This document shows positions 47,938-58,964 of a stretch of 64,000 bases of DNA, piece after piece (positions within the stretch are counted from its first letter, which is position 1; each line of letters begins with the position of its first letter). The translations under genes were made by a program, and so were the position numbers. The notes under the pieces are model-generated. The model searched no databases and was not told the origin of the DNA. It saw only the letters and a list, made by a program, of their open reading frames with translations. Source of the DNA: Theropithecus gelada (lineage: Eukaryota > Chordata > Mammalia > Primates > Cercopithecidae); assembly GCF_003255815.1 (NCBI RefSeq), contig NC_037674.1, positions 17,071,615 to 17,135,614 of the forward strand, written 5' to 3'.

Positions 47938-48236
47938 CCTGGCCATGCATGGTGGCTCATGCCTGCAATCCCAGCACTTCGGGAGGCCGAGACTGGTGAA
48001 TCATCTGAGCTCAGGAGTTCATGACCAGCCTGGGCAACATGGCGAAACCCGGTCTCTACCAAGAATACAAAAAATTAGCCTGGTATGGTGGCATGCACCT
48101 GTAGTCCGAGCTGCTCCCGGCTGAGGTGGGAGGATCACTTGAGCCTGGGAGGCAGAGGTTGCAGTGAACTGAAATCATGCCACTGCACTGCAGTCTGGAT
48201 GACAGAGTGAGACCCTGTCTCAAAAAAAAAAAAAAA
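47938..48236 (+). mobile_element. Alu
   Basis: Sense Alu, ctggccatgcatggtggctc to the A-tail, at the end of the L1 segment. Confidence 0.92.
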
Positions 48237-48239
48237 GAA

Positions 48240-49370
48240 AACTTAATGTTTAAATTCTGGTGACATTATAATGTTGTAATTAGTAAATATGTCCATATGT
48301 ATAAAATACATATTAGGGATTAGAGATAGAAATTTGATTTAGATATGAATATTTGTGTAATTTTACATATAACAGATTAAATGAGATAATTTATATTAAT
48401 GAATTAATATATTTAAATTGATAACATTTTTTATTAAAAAAAATAACTATCATTAAGTGAATCCTTTTTTTATAGGAAGGGGAGGGACTGATTGAGAAAG
48501 GGTTCTGGAATTGATAGCACTGTTCTATTTCTTGTATTGTGTTTATGTGGATGTATAGTTCTTAATATGTATTGAGCTGTATATTGTTTATGTACTTTTT
48601 AAATAAATGTTATATTTCATTATAAAGATACTCAAAATGCCTACAGAAATCAGAGGAAGAGGAGCATGGTGTGTTAGTGTGCTGTATTAGCATGGCAGTT
48701 CTTGTAGGTCTTCTAAGTGTAATGCTATTCATTTATGGTGCAACTACTATGGACACTGCTAAGAGTGAGGACATGGAATAAGGCAATTAAAACAAATCCA
48801 TCTCTCTAAGAGGTTACTGTCAATTTGATAAAATGAGTGTGTGGTGAAAAGATACATATTTATTGTAATTTTAAGTCCCACAAGTAACTAAATTCCTGTA
48901 ATGTTTTAAGTGTCATCAACAAAAGGCTTACTGAGAAGCCAGAAGACAGAGTGATAAAGCTAGGGGATTTGGGGAAGGTAATATATATTAAGAGGCATTT
49001 CAATAGAAATGAGGAGACCATTTCTTTGTTAAAACTGTTTTCCATTCTTGGCTCCTGTCAATGAATATGTGCTACTGAGGTTCTTCCCTTAATTCCACCT
49101 TTTCCTGCTGAGTGTTGTGTTGTTTTTTCCCTGAGTTTCAGGGAAAGAGTAGGGGAATCTCTAGTGTCATTATAAGGGGGAATGAAGAGGTGCTGTATCT
49201 TGAATCTCAGGCTGTAAAAAGGAATCAAGTGAACAGTGGGCCAGTGAGTGTGAGGGATCAGTATCTTCTTCTTGCCTTTGTGAGGAGTCTGTTTTCATGG
49301 CTTCAATTCTACTAGTCTCTGCCAATGATAGTCCTGATTTTTAATTCCCATACTATTTTATTTATTTACA
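48240..49370. other. Mostly unique intron
   Basis: Faint MIR-like wording at 48720-48850; no exon recognised. Confidence 0.5.
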
Positions 49371-49371
49371 T

Positions 49372-49662
49372 ATATTTTTGAGAGGGTCTTGCTCTGTCAC
49401 CCAGGCTGGAGTGCTGTGTCTTGATCATAGCTAACTGTACTGTATCATTGATCTCCCTGGCTCAAGCGATCCTTCCATCTTAGCCTCTGGAGTAGCTAGG
49501 ACTACAGGTGCATGCCACCATGCCCAGCTAAAGCTTTTTATATTCTGTAGAGACAGGGTCTTGCTATGTTGCCCAGTCTGGTTTTGGACTCCTGGCCTCA
49601 AGAGATCCTCCGACCTTGGCTTCTGTATTGGGATTATAGGTGTGAGCTACTGCACCTGGCTC
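49372..49662 (-). mobile_element. Alu (AluJ-like)
   Basis: Antisense, diverged; ends actgcacctggct. Confidence 0.9.
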
Positions 49663-50269
49663 CCTACCCTATTTTTAGTATGTTGTTGTCCTTCCAATTT
49701 AAGACATCTTGTAAACAGAACTGAACTCTACCCCTCTCAGCTAGCTCCTTTTATGAACTCCTCTGTTTATTGGAAGCTCCATTTCTCGTTTTTTCCCATT
49801 CTGGTGACAGATTAACCATTTCCTACGTATTCACAGTTGAAATTTTAAAATTGTCTTTGCCTGTGAGAGATTAAGAGAAATATGAATAATCATTCTTGGC
49901 ATCTTAAGAGGTTTTTTGGTTTTTGTTTTTTTTGAAGTACTGTACTGTGTATTTTGTAGCTATTATTTCAAAAGGAAAAGATGAAAAGGGACCTTTGCTT
50001 AGTATAATGCTTAGTTTATGAAGGCTTAGAAAATCTTTAAAAGATTATTGATAGAAGTCCAAGACGTCTTGCTTGCCCTAAAGGTGCTTTTGTTTTTGTC
50101 TTATAATTAATATGTGTATAAAACAATTAACTACACTGAATAAGAAAGTTTTTACTAAATGTGTGGTAGAACCTCTTAATACCACTTTCACTGGGAGGGC
50201 AAACCTCAAAAGACATACTTGTACATACTTACTATACATGCTACCTATTTCCTTTCCTTTTTTTTCTCT

Positions 50270-50430
50270 TAAGTACCTAACCATATTCCAACACATTTTC
50301 CTTATTCGTCACATTGCCTGTCTCGTAAACTTCCCCCAAAAGCTACCTGAGGGCAAGGATTTTTGTCAGTTTTATTCATTGTTGTATCTGCAAAGTCTGA
50401 TATGTAGTAGAAATTCAAATATTTGAATGC
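50270..50430 (+). mobile_element. L2 3' end
   Basis: ctgagggcaaggatttttgt, then gatatgtagtagaaattcaa. Confidence 0.65.
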
Positions 50431-50442
50431 ATAAATGAATAT

Positions 50443-50708
50443 TGGTGGCTCACAACTGTAATCTGGCACTTTGGGAGGCCAAGATGGGCAGATCACTTAA
50501 GGCCAGGAGTTTGAGACCAGCCTGGCCAACATGACAAAACCCCATCTCTACTAAAATATAAAAATTAGCCAGGTGTGGTGGTGTATGCCTGTAATCCCAG
50601 CTACTCAGGTGGCTGAGGCATGAGAATCTCCTGAACCTGGGAGGCAGAGGTTGCCGTGAGCCAAGATCGCGCCACTGCACTCCACTCTGGGTGACAGAAC
50701 AAGACTGT

Positions 50709-50739
<31 letters not shown>
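50443..50739 (+). mobile_element. Alu, slightly 5' truncated
   Basis: Starts at ggtggctcacaactg; tail of about 28 A that runs straight into about 10 T. Confidence 0.93.
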
Positions 50740-50754
50740 TTTTTTTTCAGTAAG

Positions 50755-51005
50755 ATCTTGTCTGACTCTGCTAAATATAATAGCATCCGCCTTTTAATTC
50801 TTCATTCCTTAATTACCTTGCTCTGTTTTTCTACATGGCTTACCATTACTTGATACTATATATTTATGGGTTTGTCTTCTCCTACTTGATTTTAAACTCT
50901 GAGGGCAAGAACTTTGTTTTATTCATAGCTGTGTTCATTCTAGTGCCTAAAACGGTATCTGGTTGATGGCTGGTGTTCAACAAATATTTATAGATGAATA
51001 AATTA
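50755..51005 (+). mobile_element. L2 3' end (second copy)
   Basis: ctctgagggcaagaactttg, then ggtgttcaacaaatattta. Confidence 0.7.
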
Positions 51006-51173
51006 AAAGTATATGAATGCAACTAAATGCCCTTTTTTTGAGGGGGGTATCTACTTGATTGTTTTAATGAGTTACTGCCTTTTGTGAAGGAGCATATTTT
51101 GTTTTGTCAGTGCCTCAGTATTGATCGTTTGTTGCGAAAAGCACCTAAAATCTTACCCTTCTTTTTTGTTAAG

Positions 51174-51400
51174 CTATATGTGAAACAGAGCCTGAACAGC
51201 CTGTTCGACATTACCCATTATGGGTAAAAGTAGAAGGTGAAGTAGATCCAGAACCAGTTTATATCCCCACACCTTCTGTCATTGAGCCTATGAAACCATT
51301 GTTATTGCCTCAGCCAGAAGTTTTATCTCCTACTGTGAAGGGCAAACTGCTCACTGGAATTAAATCTGCACGGTCATACATTCCCAGACCCAATCCCGTG
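51174..51400 (+). CDS. MGA: MGA coding exon H (227 bases, proline-rich)
   Basis: Phase 1-0 exon after an 8.6 kb intron. The acceptor reads cttttttgttaag, with the uncommon A before the terminal AG, so the 3' splice site is weaker than average; the donor GTG/gtaagt is strong. The exon encodes 75 codons, including YPLWVKVEGEVDPEPVYIP and the proline-rich SVIEPMKPLLLPQPEVLSP, then a basic end (KGKLLTGIKSARSY). It belongs to the conserved middle part of MGA. Confidence 0.95.
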
Positions 51401-52030
51401 GTAAGTTTGGAATTTAATCTTTCATTATGAGTTACCAAAGTCGCATGTAAAGATGATGTGTTTCAACTAAATTTTTGGTTGATATTTTGTGAATCATTTT
51501 GCTTTCAGTAATACGTTTATAAGACATCTTCCTTTCTGGTTTAATCAGTGCTGGCACTTTAAAAATGTCTTAAAAGTAGAAATGAGTAGTAGTAATTTTA
51601 AAAAACAGCCATCTTCTCTTCAAGAAGATCATAGAAAGATGGGCTTTTTTACATGACTTGGAAAAAGTTTTAAAAGATACTGCTCCTGTATTGTAGAATA
51701 TTAATAGTCAAGATAAGCAGTATATATTATTAGTAGGAAAACGTGAGGAAAAGCTTTTAAAAGCAAATTTAAAAATGCACAATAATATCAGTAAAGTTTA
51801 AGATTTAAAGTAACAGTTGATATAATATGACTGAAGACTGGTAGGTAAAAGTAGGAAGTTATTCATTGTGTTAATGGCTTAAGCAAGTCTTATTATCAAA
51901 TCCATATATCCTACTAGTCCATTAGATTGAAGAAAAATCCTATACTACGATGCTACTGAATATGGTCTCTGTAGCAGAGCTATTATAGCGTAAAACTGTT
52001 TGTTTCTGGCCTGTGATGGAATAGGCAAGG
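51401..52030. other. Unique-looking intron after exon H
   Basis: Nothing recognised. Confidence 0.55.
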
Positions 52031-52033
52031 GTA

Positions 52034-52331
52034 GGCTGGGCGCGGTGGCTCACACTTGTAATCCCAGCACTTTGGGAGGCTGAGGCGCGTAGATCACCTG
52101 AGGTCGGGAGTTTTGAGACCAGCCTGGCCAACATGGTGAAACCCCGTCTCTACTAAAAATACAAAAAATTAACCCTGTGTGGTGGCTCATGCCTATGATC
52201 CCAGCTACTCGGGAGGCTGAGGCAGGAGAATCGCTTGAACCTGGGAGGCGGAGGTTGTGGTGAGCTGAGATTGTACCACTGCATTCCAGCCTGGATGACA
52301 GAGCAAGACTCCATCTGAAAAACAACAACAA
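52034..52331 (+). mobile_element. Alu
   Basis: ggctgggcgcggtggctcac to aacaacaacaaaacc; aggcaag flanks. Confidence 0.93.
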
Positions 52332-52344
52332 AACCTGAAAAAGG

Positions 52345-52741
52345 CAAGAGTTAGGGCCGCTGATCTCCACGCAGTCAAAATTCTGCATGTAACTTTCAGC
52401 TCCCCTAAAACTGAACAATAGTGTACTGTTGACTGGAAGCCTTACCAATAACGTAAACAGTCAACACATATTTGTATGTTATATATAGTAGGTACTATAT
52501 TCTTACAATAAAGTGAGCTGTGGAAAAGAAAATGTTACTAAGAAAATAAGGGAAAGAAAGTGTTGTTATTGTTCATTAGTGGATCATCATAAAGGTCTTC
52601 ATACTCACTGTCTTCACATAGAGTAGTCTGAGGAGGAAGAGGAAGGGTTGATTTTACTGTCTTGGTGACAGAGGTGTAAGAAAATCCCTATGTGAGTGGA
52701 CCCACATAGTTCAAACCTGTGTTGTTCAGGGGTCAACTGTA
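52345..52741. mobile_element. Tigger-family (TcMar) DNA transposon fragment
   Basis: Ends with cagttcaaacctgtgttgtt-type wording and ggggtcaactgta, the terminal sequence of Tigger/MER2-like elements next to a TA. Confidence 0.75.
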
Positions 52742-53143
52742 TAGAAAAGAAGAGTAAATATTTAGAAATTTCTACAGCAAGTTGATTAGACTGAATCTAA
52801 TATTTAAAAAACCTTGCATTTTATATGTTTTTAGTTTTTCTAGTAATTTATTGTATTTACTAAAGTGTTAGTCTATGATGGACTGGTAATTAGGAATGTA
52901 TCCTTCATCATAGGTAATTTGAAATGCACTGTTCTGGTATGATCTGAAATTTCCTGATAGAGAACTGGATCCGTTCTGACTATCCTAAGATTAGGGCTTA
53001 TGAACTGTACTTGTGCTATTTGATTTTAAAGTTGGCATTAAAAAATTTCAACTATTGTAATAGAAAAAAAACATTCGTTTTGTTTTGGGTTCTTGGGGAG
53101 TTTTTCCCATTGTATGTAATGTTTTGTTGTATGAAATTTACAG

Positions 53144-53329
53144 ATTCGGGAAGAGGACAAAGATCCCGTCTACTTGTACTTTGAAAGTATGATGACTTGT
53201 GCTCGAGTTCGAGTGTATGAGCGAAAAAAAGAGGACCAGAGACAACCGTCTTCTTCCTCCTCCCCATCTCCATCATTTCAGCAGCAGAGTTTATGTCATT
53301 CTAGCCCTGAGAACCATAGTAATGGAAAG
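53144..53329 (+). CDS. MGA: MGA coding exon I (186 bases, Ser-rich tail)
   Basis: Phase 0-0 exon, 186 bases, acceptor atttacag, donor AAAG/gtgagt. It starts with IREEDKDPVYLYFESMMTCA, an ordered-looking end of the conserved region. A basic VRVYERKKEDQR follows, then the low-complexity PSSSSSPSPSFQQQ. It is symmetric and so could in principle be skipped in frame. The intron after it contains the RPS15A retrocopy and a dense Alu cluster. Confidence 0.95.
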
Positions 53330-53530
53330 GTGAGTTTCTTGTTGCGTAATTTCTTTTCAATTTCTAATTCCCTGTTTTTGGTGTTAAGATTTGCATTACT
53401 ATCAGAATAATTAATCTACTAATTATCCTACAGGGTAGAGAAGTTATATGTGACATGTTTATCAGTTTATTTTTCTGTGTACCTATTGTATGATATGTCC
53501 CTTAGGGTTATTACAAGTATTATTCTTTCT

Positions 53531-53838
53531 TGGTTGGGCGCCGTGGGTCATGCCTCTAATCCCAACACTTTGGGACGCTGAGGCAGGAGGATCAGTTGAG
53601 CCCAGGATTTCAAGACTAGCCTGACCAATATGGTGAAACCCTGTCTTTACTAAAAATACAAAAAAAAATTAGCTGGGCCTGGTTTCGCATGCCTGTAAAC
53701 CCAGCTACTTGGGGCGCTGAGGAATGAGAATTGCTTGAACTTGGGAGGCGGAGGTTGGAGGTTGCAGTGAGCTGGTATCATGCCACTTTACTCCAGCTTG
53801 GGTGACAGAGTGAGACTCTGTTTAAAAATATATATATA
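53531..53838 (+). mobile_element. Alu
   Basis: Sense Alu; its tail ends aaaaatatatatatatt, which became the insertion site of the RPS15A retrocopy. Confidence 0.92.
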
Positions 53839-53839
53839 T

Positions 53840-54296
53840 TGCCCTTTCCGCCATCTTTCCGCGCCACTAAAATGGTGCGCATGAATGTCCTGGCTGATGC
53901 TCTCAAGAGCATCAACAATGCCGAAAAGAGAGGCAAACGCCAGGTGCTTATTAGGCCGTGCTCCAAAGTCATCGTCCGGTTTCTCACTCTGATGATGAAG
54001 CATGGTTACATTGGCGAATTTGAAATCATTGATGATCACAGAGCTGGGAAAATTGTTGTGAACCTTATAGGCAGGCTAAACAGGTGTGGAGTGATCAGCG
54101 CCAGATTTGATGTGCAACTCAAAGGAAAAATGGCAGAATAACCTGCTTCCATCCCGCCAGTTTGGTTTCATTGTACTGACAACCTCAGCTGGCATCATGG
54201 ACCATGAAGCAAGATGAAAACACACAGGAGGGAAAATCCTGGGATTCTTTTTCTAGGAATGTAATACATACATTAACAAATAAAAAATCTCATGGG

Positions 54297-54313
<17 letters not shown>
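53840..54313 (+). pseudogene. RPS15A: RPS15A processed pseudogene (nearly full-length retrocopy)
   Basis: An intronless copy of the mRNA for small-subunit ribosomal protein uS8 (RPS15A). It has a 5'UTR with the pyrimidine-rich start (ccctttccgccatctttccg), an ATG at 53872, 89 open codons beginning MVRMNVLADALKSINNAEK, a 3'UTR with aacaaataaaaaatc, and a poly-A tail. A deletion of about five bases near 54123 shifts the frame and gives a stop at 54139-54141. The remaining C-terminal coding part is readable in another frame up to ttctttttctag and carries a CGA-to-TGA type stop. Substitutions such as T-to-I and P-to-A are visible. It lies in sense inside MGA intron 53330-59581, flanked by atatatat-type target sequence on both sides. 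Confidence 0.95.
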
Positions 54314-54329
<16 letters not shown>

Positions 54330-54333
54330 TATA
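54314..54333. repeat. (AT)n microsatellite after the retrocopy tail
   Basis: About ten AT units; matches the AT tract before the retrocopy and probably includes its target duplication. Confidence 0.85.
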
Positions 54334-54412
54334 AAATTCTTTTTCTTTTCTTTTTTTTTTTTTTTTGTTATAATAATCTTTTATTTATTTATTTATTTTG
54401 AGATGGAGTTAA

Positions 54413-54711
54413 TTTTTTTTTTTTTTTTTGAGACGGAGTCTGGCTCTGTTGCCCAGGCTGGAGTGCAGTGGCCGGATCTCAGCTCACTGCAAGCTCCGCC
54501 TCCCGGGTTCACGCCATTCTCCTGCCTCAGCCTCCCGAGTAGCTGGGACTACAGGCGCCCGCCACCTCGCCTGGCTAATTTTTTTTGTATTTTAGTAGAG
54601 ACGGGGTTTCACCGTGTTAGCCAGGATGGTCTCGATCTCCTGAACTCGTGATCCGCCCGTCTCGGCCTCCCAAAGTGCTGGGATTACAGGCTTGAGCCAC
54701 CGCGCCCGGCC
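54413..54711 (-). mobile_element. AluY, Old World monkey type, nested
   Basis: ccggatctcagc and aggcttgagccaccgcgcc variants; CpGs largely intact. Confidence 0.96.
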
Positions 54712-55008
54712 TTTTTTTTTTTTTTAAAGACGGAGTCTCACTCTGTCGCCCAGGCTGGAGTGCAGTGGCGTGATCTCGGCTCACTGCAAGCTCCGCCTCC
54801 TGGGTTCATGCCATTCTCCTGCCTCAGCCTCCCGAGTAGCTGGGACTACAGGCGCCCGCCACCATACCCGGCTAATTTTTTGTATTTTTTAGTAGAGACG
54901 GGGTTTCACCATGTTAGCCAGGCTGGTCTCCATCTCCTGAACTCATGATCCGCCCGCCTTGGCCTCCCAAAGTGCGGGGATTACAGGCGTGAGCCACCGT
55001 GCCTGGCC
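54712..55008 (-). mobile_element. AluY-like, nested
   Basis: T-tail joins directly to the preceding Alu head; ends caccgtgcctggcc. Confidence 0.94.
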
Positions 55009-55300
55009 TGAGATGGAGTTTTGCTCTTGTTGCCCAGGCTGGCATGCAATGGTACGGTCTCGGCTCAGTGCAACCTCTGCCTCCCAGGTACAAGCGATTC
55101 TCCTCCCTCAGCCTCCCGGGTAGCTGGAAATACAGGTGCCTGCCACCACATCTAGCTATTTTTTGTATTTTTAGTAGAGACAGGGTTCCACTATGTTGTC
55201 CAGGCTGGTCTTGAACTCCTGACCTCAGATGATCCACCCGTCTCAGCCTCCCAAAGTGCTGGGATTACAGGCGTGAGCCACTGCACCCGGCCACATTTGC

Positions 55301-55554
55301 CCCCAGCACTTTGGGAGGCCGAGGTGGGCTGATCGAGACTAGCCTGGCCAACATGGTGAAACCCCATCCCTAGAAAAAATGCAAAAAATTAGCTGGGAGT
55401 GGTGGTGGGCGCCTGTAATCCCAGCTATTTGGGAGGCTGAGGCAGTAGAATCACTTGAACACAGGAGACCGAGGTTGCACTGAGCTGAGGCCACATTGCA
55501 CTCCAGCCTGGGCAACAAGAGCAAAACTTCATCTCAAAAGAAAAAAAAGAAAAA
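55301..55554 (+). mobile_element. Alu, 5' truncated, head-to-head with the previous one
   Basis: Starts at ccccagcactttggg only eight bases after the antisense Alu ends. Confidence 0.93.
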
Positions 55555-56964
55555 TGTAATTATGCACTGGTTATCAAGAAAGTTAACTCAATAATAGGGA
55601 ATAGTTTTCAAATATGCAGCCTGTACCAACAAAATCCTATATGATTTATGCAGTCGTTCAAGCAAACACAAGAAAATTGGTTCAATTTCTATGAATTATC
55701 AAGAGGAAAGGAAAACATGCCCTTCTATCTCAAATAAATCAATCAGGTTTGAATGACAGCTTTTTTGGATATAATAAAGACATACATGCACACAATAAAG
55801 ACAAAATGTGTCTTCCCATTCAGAAACACTTCCTCTTTTAGTCCATTATATACTTTGCATAATCTTGTGTAGTAAGTCTTTGCTGCAAATGATAATATTC
55901 AAAGTAAATCCCTCCTCGTTTAGTGTCCTAAGAAGCCAATAGTTGCAGCAATTTGAGCATTAAATAATATTCCAATGCTGTTATCAGGCAAGTAAACGCT
56001 GAGGCTGTAAAAAGAAGAAACTATGTTAAAAGTCATGTATTTGTGATTATTTTACAGAGATAAAGAGGATAATGTTATCCTTAAGTGGAGAGCAAAATAC
56101 AAAGGACATCCAACCAATTTTCTCTCCTGCATTTTTCATTCCGTGGAAAATTAAGGATGAAAGACATTCTTAAGGGCAACATTAATACCAGTTCTTCTTA
56201 AAAACTCCTGTATTTTAAAACAAAATAAGGATGACAGTAATTTAAAAATGTAAATTATATGTAATTTAGAACCTATAAACAGTATTTAAAATTATTAACA
56301 CATTATTAATGACCACTTTAATTATAAGTTCTAATTTCAGATCTCATGATAAATAAAAACTTTGTTACCTATATTAAAAAATTATGTAGTTAAGCTAGTA
56401 GAATAAACATCTATGTATGCAGAGAAATTTTTAATTACCTTTTTAGTATATTTTAAAATAATTTCTCTCATAATTATTTTAAACATTTTAATAAAAACTC
56501 TTTAAACTCAATGAGGTAGAAGGAAAGACAGAAAAAGCATCATGTTTTTAAAGTAGTTAATATACTAGTTTTACTTTGTTACATCATTTTGGATTAAAAA
56601 AACTTCTGTTTTCCCAGCTTTCAGGAGGTAGATCTGGCTTTTAGGGACTTTTAGGGACTCCCTAGTCTCCAGTTTAAAATACCCATGAATTAATTTTTAA
56701 GAAGGACAAACTTTTATGAATAAAGACACAAGAAGTTAGTTTTTCAAAGTAAAGTTATTCATAGCAAATAATCCTAATTATACACTATGACATTTGATCC
56801 CAGTACTAACTGAAACTTGGTTAATAAGATCATTTTCTCAATTTTAAGAAATGGAATTAGGCATCTCTTTAACATGTGGGGAAGCAGGACATTTGAGAAG
56901 TAATAACACCAATGAGAGTTTTTTGTGTAACTGCAAGTGGGCAATTATACATTCTCCCATTTGA
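55555..56964. other. Repeat-poor island
   Basis: About 1.4 kb with no recognised transposon between dense Alu clusters. See the candidate minus-strand exon inside it. Confidence 0.6.
55920..56004 (-). other. Candidate minus-strand terminal exon (unproven)
   Basis: On the minus strand a good acceptor, tttcttctttttacag, precedes a 27-codon open frame (LSVYLPDNSIGILF then NAQIAATIGFLGH) and a stop at 55920-55922. I recognise no family. No AATAAA is seen on that strand up to the Alu at 55554, and so short a frame can arise by chance. Confidence 0.15.
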
Positions 56965-57146
56965 TCCTGCTACTGTTCACCATGTGTCAGGTAGTGTGCC
57001 AGTGTGCTGTGCAGTTAAATGTACTACCTTATTTAACCATATGAGGTTGGTGGTATTATCCCCATTGCACACATGAGGCAATAAAGGCCTAAGTTATATT
57101 GCTAGCAAGCAGTGAAGCCAGGATTTAAGACTAAGTATACTTGACA
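56965..57146 (+). mobile_element. MIR
   Basis: ttatccccattgcacacatg, then gctagcaagcagtgaagcc in MIR order. Confidence 0.8.
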
Positions 57147-57214
57147 CCAAAGGTGTCGTTTTTTTTGTTTTTTTTTGTTTTTAAAAGAAAAAGCCCCCAA
57201 AATCCATTTTGTTA

Positions 57215-57505
57215 TCCTGTTTTTGAGGCAGAGTCTTGCTGTGTCCCCCAGGCTGGAGTGCTGTAGCCCAGCCTCAGCTCACTGCAAGCTCCGCCTCCCG
57301 GTTCACACCATTCTCCTGCCTCAGCCTCCTGAGTAGCTGGGACTACAGGCGCCGGCCCCCACGCCCGGCTAATTTTTTGTATTTTTAGTAGAGACAGGGT
57401 TTCACCGTGTTAGCCAGGATGGTCTCTATCTCCTGACCTCGTGATCCGCCCACCTTGGCCTCCCAAAGTGCTGGGATTACAGGCGTGAACCACTGTGCCT
57501 GGCCT
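57215..57505 (-). mobile_element. AluY-like
   Basis: tgttatcct flanks at about 57211 and 57506. Confidence 0.94.
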
Positions 57506-57509
57506 GTTA

Positions 57510-57957
57510 TCCTTATTATACCCTGTGGCACCCGAAAGACTCAGTCTGTCATTTACTTGAGCCACATAATGCTATCTAGATGGTTATATCCTCTGCTAAT
57601 GCAGGAGCTGATAAATTTTTAGATAACCAAGTGAATACTTACTCATTGTGAGGTGGGAGGTATTTTAGTCCTTCATTTAAATTTGCTGTTTATCCTCTGT
57701 GGCCTGTCTAGGGAGACATTCTACATATATGTAAAATGCTTAGGTCAGCATGTGCCTGGTGCATTTTAAATACCCTGTAAACACTAGCTTTCATTATTAT
57801 CTGCCCAGAACAAAATCTGCTATTAATACGTTAACTACATAGATTAAATGGAAACTGCCATTATCCTACATCTCTTGCCTCCTTGGTAACAGTGTTCTGG
57901 GTCAAAGGATGGTGTCTGATCCAAGATGAACCATTCAGACTCCTTTCCTAGGATTTT
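57510..57957. other. Unique-looking intron
   Basis: Nothing recognised. Confidence 0.5.
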
Positions 57958-58340
57958 AAAAATTGGAACTAAGGGCTGCTCTGTCTATGGAGTAACCATT
58001 TTTTTATTCCTCTCTTTTTTTTTTTTTTTTTAAAGATGGAGTCTCGCTCAGCTGCCCAGGCTAGAGTGCAACCACTGTCTCTGGGGTTCAAGTGATTCTC
58101 CCGTCTCAGCCTCCCGAGTAGCTAGCATTACAGGCGGACGCCACCATGCCCGGCTAATTTTTATATTTTAGTAGAGACGGGATTTTACCATGTTGACCAA
58201 GCTGGTCTTGAACTCCTGACCTCGGGTGATCCGCCTACCTTGGCCTCCCAAAGTGCTAGGATTACAGGCGTGAGCCGCCACGTCCAGCCTATTCCTCTAC
58301 TTTCTTAATTTGCTTTCACTTAAAAAAATTGGAACTAAGG
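57958..58340 (+). mobile_element. Small retroposed ERV-LTR-tail-like insert, split by an Alu
   Basis: aaaaattggaactaagg at 57958-57974 and 58324-58340. Without the Alu, the insert is about 63 bases reading ctgctctgtctatggagtaa, then ttcctctactttcttaattt and gctttcact, followed by an A-run. I recall this wording from the polyadenylation end of ERV1-class LTRs. Confidence 0.55.
58012..58289 (-). mobile_element. Alu inside the small insert
   Basis: tattcctct at about 58005 and 58289 is its target duplication. Confidence 0.92.
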
Positions 58341-58344
58341 AAAG

Positions 58345-58960
58345 AGGGCAGTCTCTCCTGATTAGTGAAAGTGGAATGATAAAAGAGTCTAGGTGGCAAT
58401 CTTTCCAACCCATGGAGGAAGCTGGTATGAGAAACTTGAGGCACACATTCACAGATAATTTAAAGAATAAGTTCTGATTCCAGTTACCCTTGTAGTTAGG
58501 CTATACCTCTCCCTTTCCATGGTTCAGCTGATGGCTGGGGCTCCACCTTCACTTGTACTGCCACCTCAACATCAGTGGTGACTACCCAGAAAACCACTAA
58601 AGGGTATAAATCAGCAGTTTTCTTTTAAACAGCAATTTGTTAATAATGACAAAAACAAAAAAATTTAAATGTACATATCTTTTTGACCCTAAATTTTAAG
58701 TGTACATAGCATGAGGGCACAAAGATATGTGCGTGTATGTGTGTTTACTCAAACATACACATATATATGACTGTTCAGTGCACTGTTGTCCTCACTAATG
58801 AGAAATTGGAGGCAGAATGCCTGTTAATAGAGGATTTGGTAAATTAAAAAGTATTATTCTTTCTGATCCTGGAGTAATTTTTAAAAATTCTGGTTTTATT
58901 TGTTTATCTGTAATTATTAGGGTGTGCATCCTTCCACATTGGCAAATTTTCTTTCTTTCT
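58345..58960. other. Unique-looking intron
   Basis: Short (TG)n/(CA)n at 58730-58770; otherwise nothing recognised. Confidence 0.5.
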
Positions 58961-58964
58961 CACT

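Larger units (their letters stand above)
54380..55292 (-). mobile_element. Outer Alu interrupted by two further Alus
   Basis: tgagatggagtt at 54399-54410 and again at 55009-55020, after which the antisense Alu body runs to ctgcacccggcc. Confidence 0.92.
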
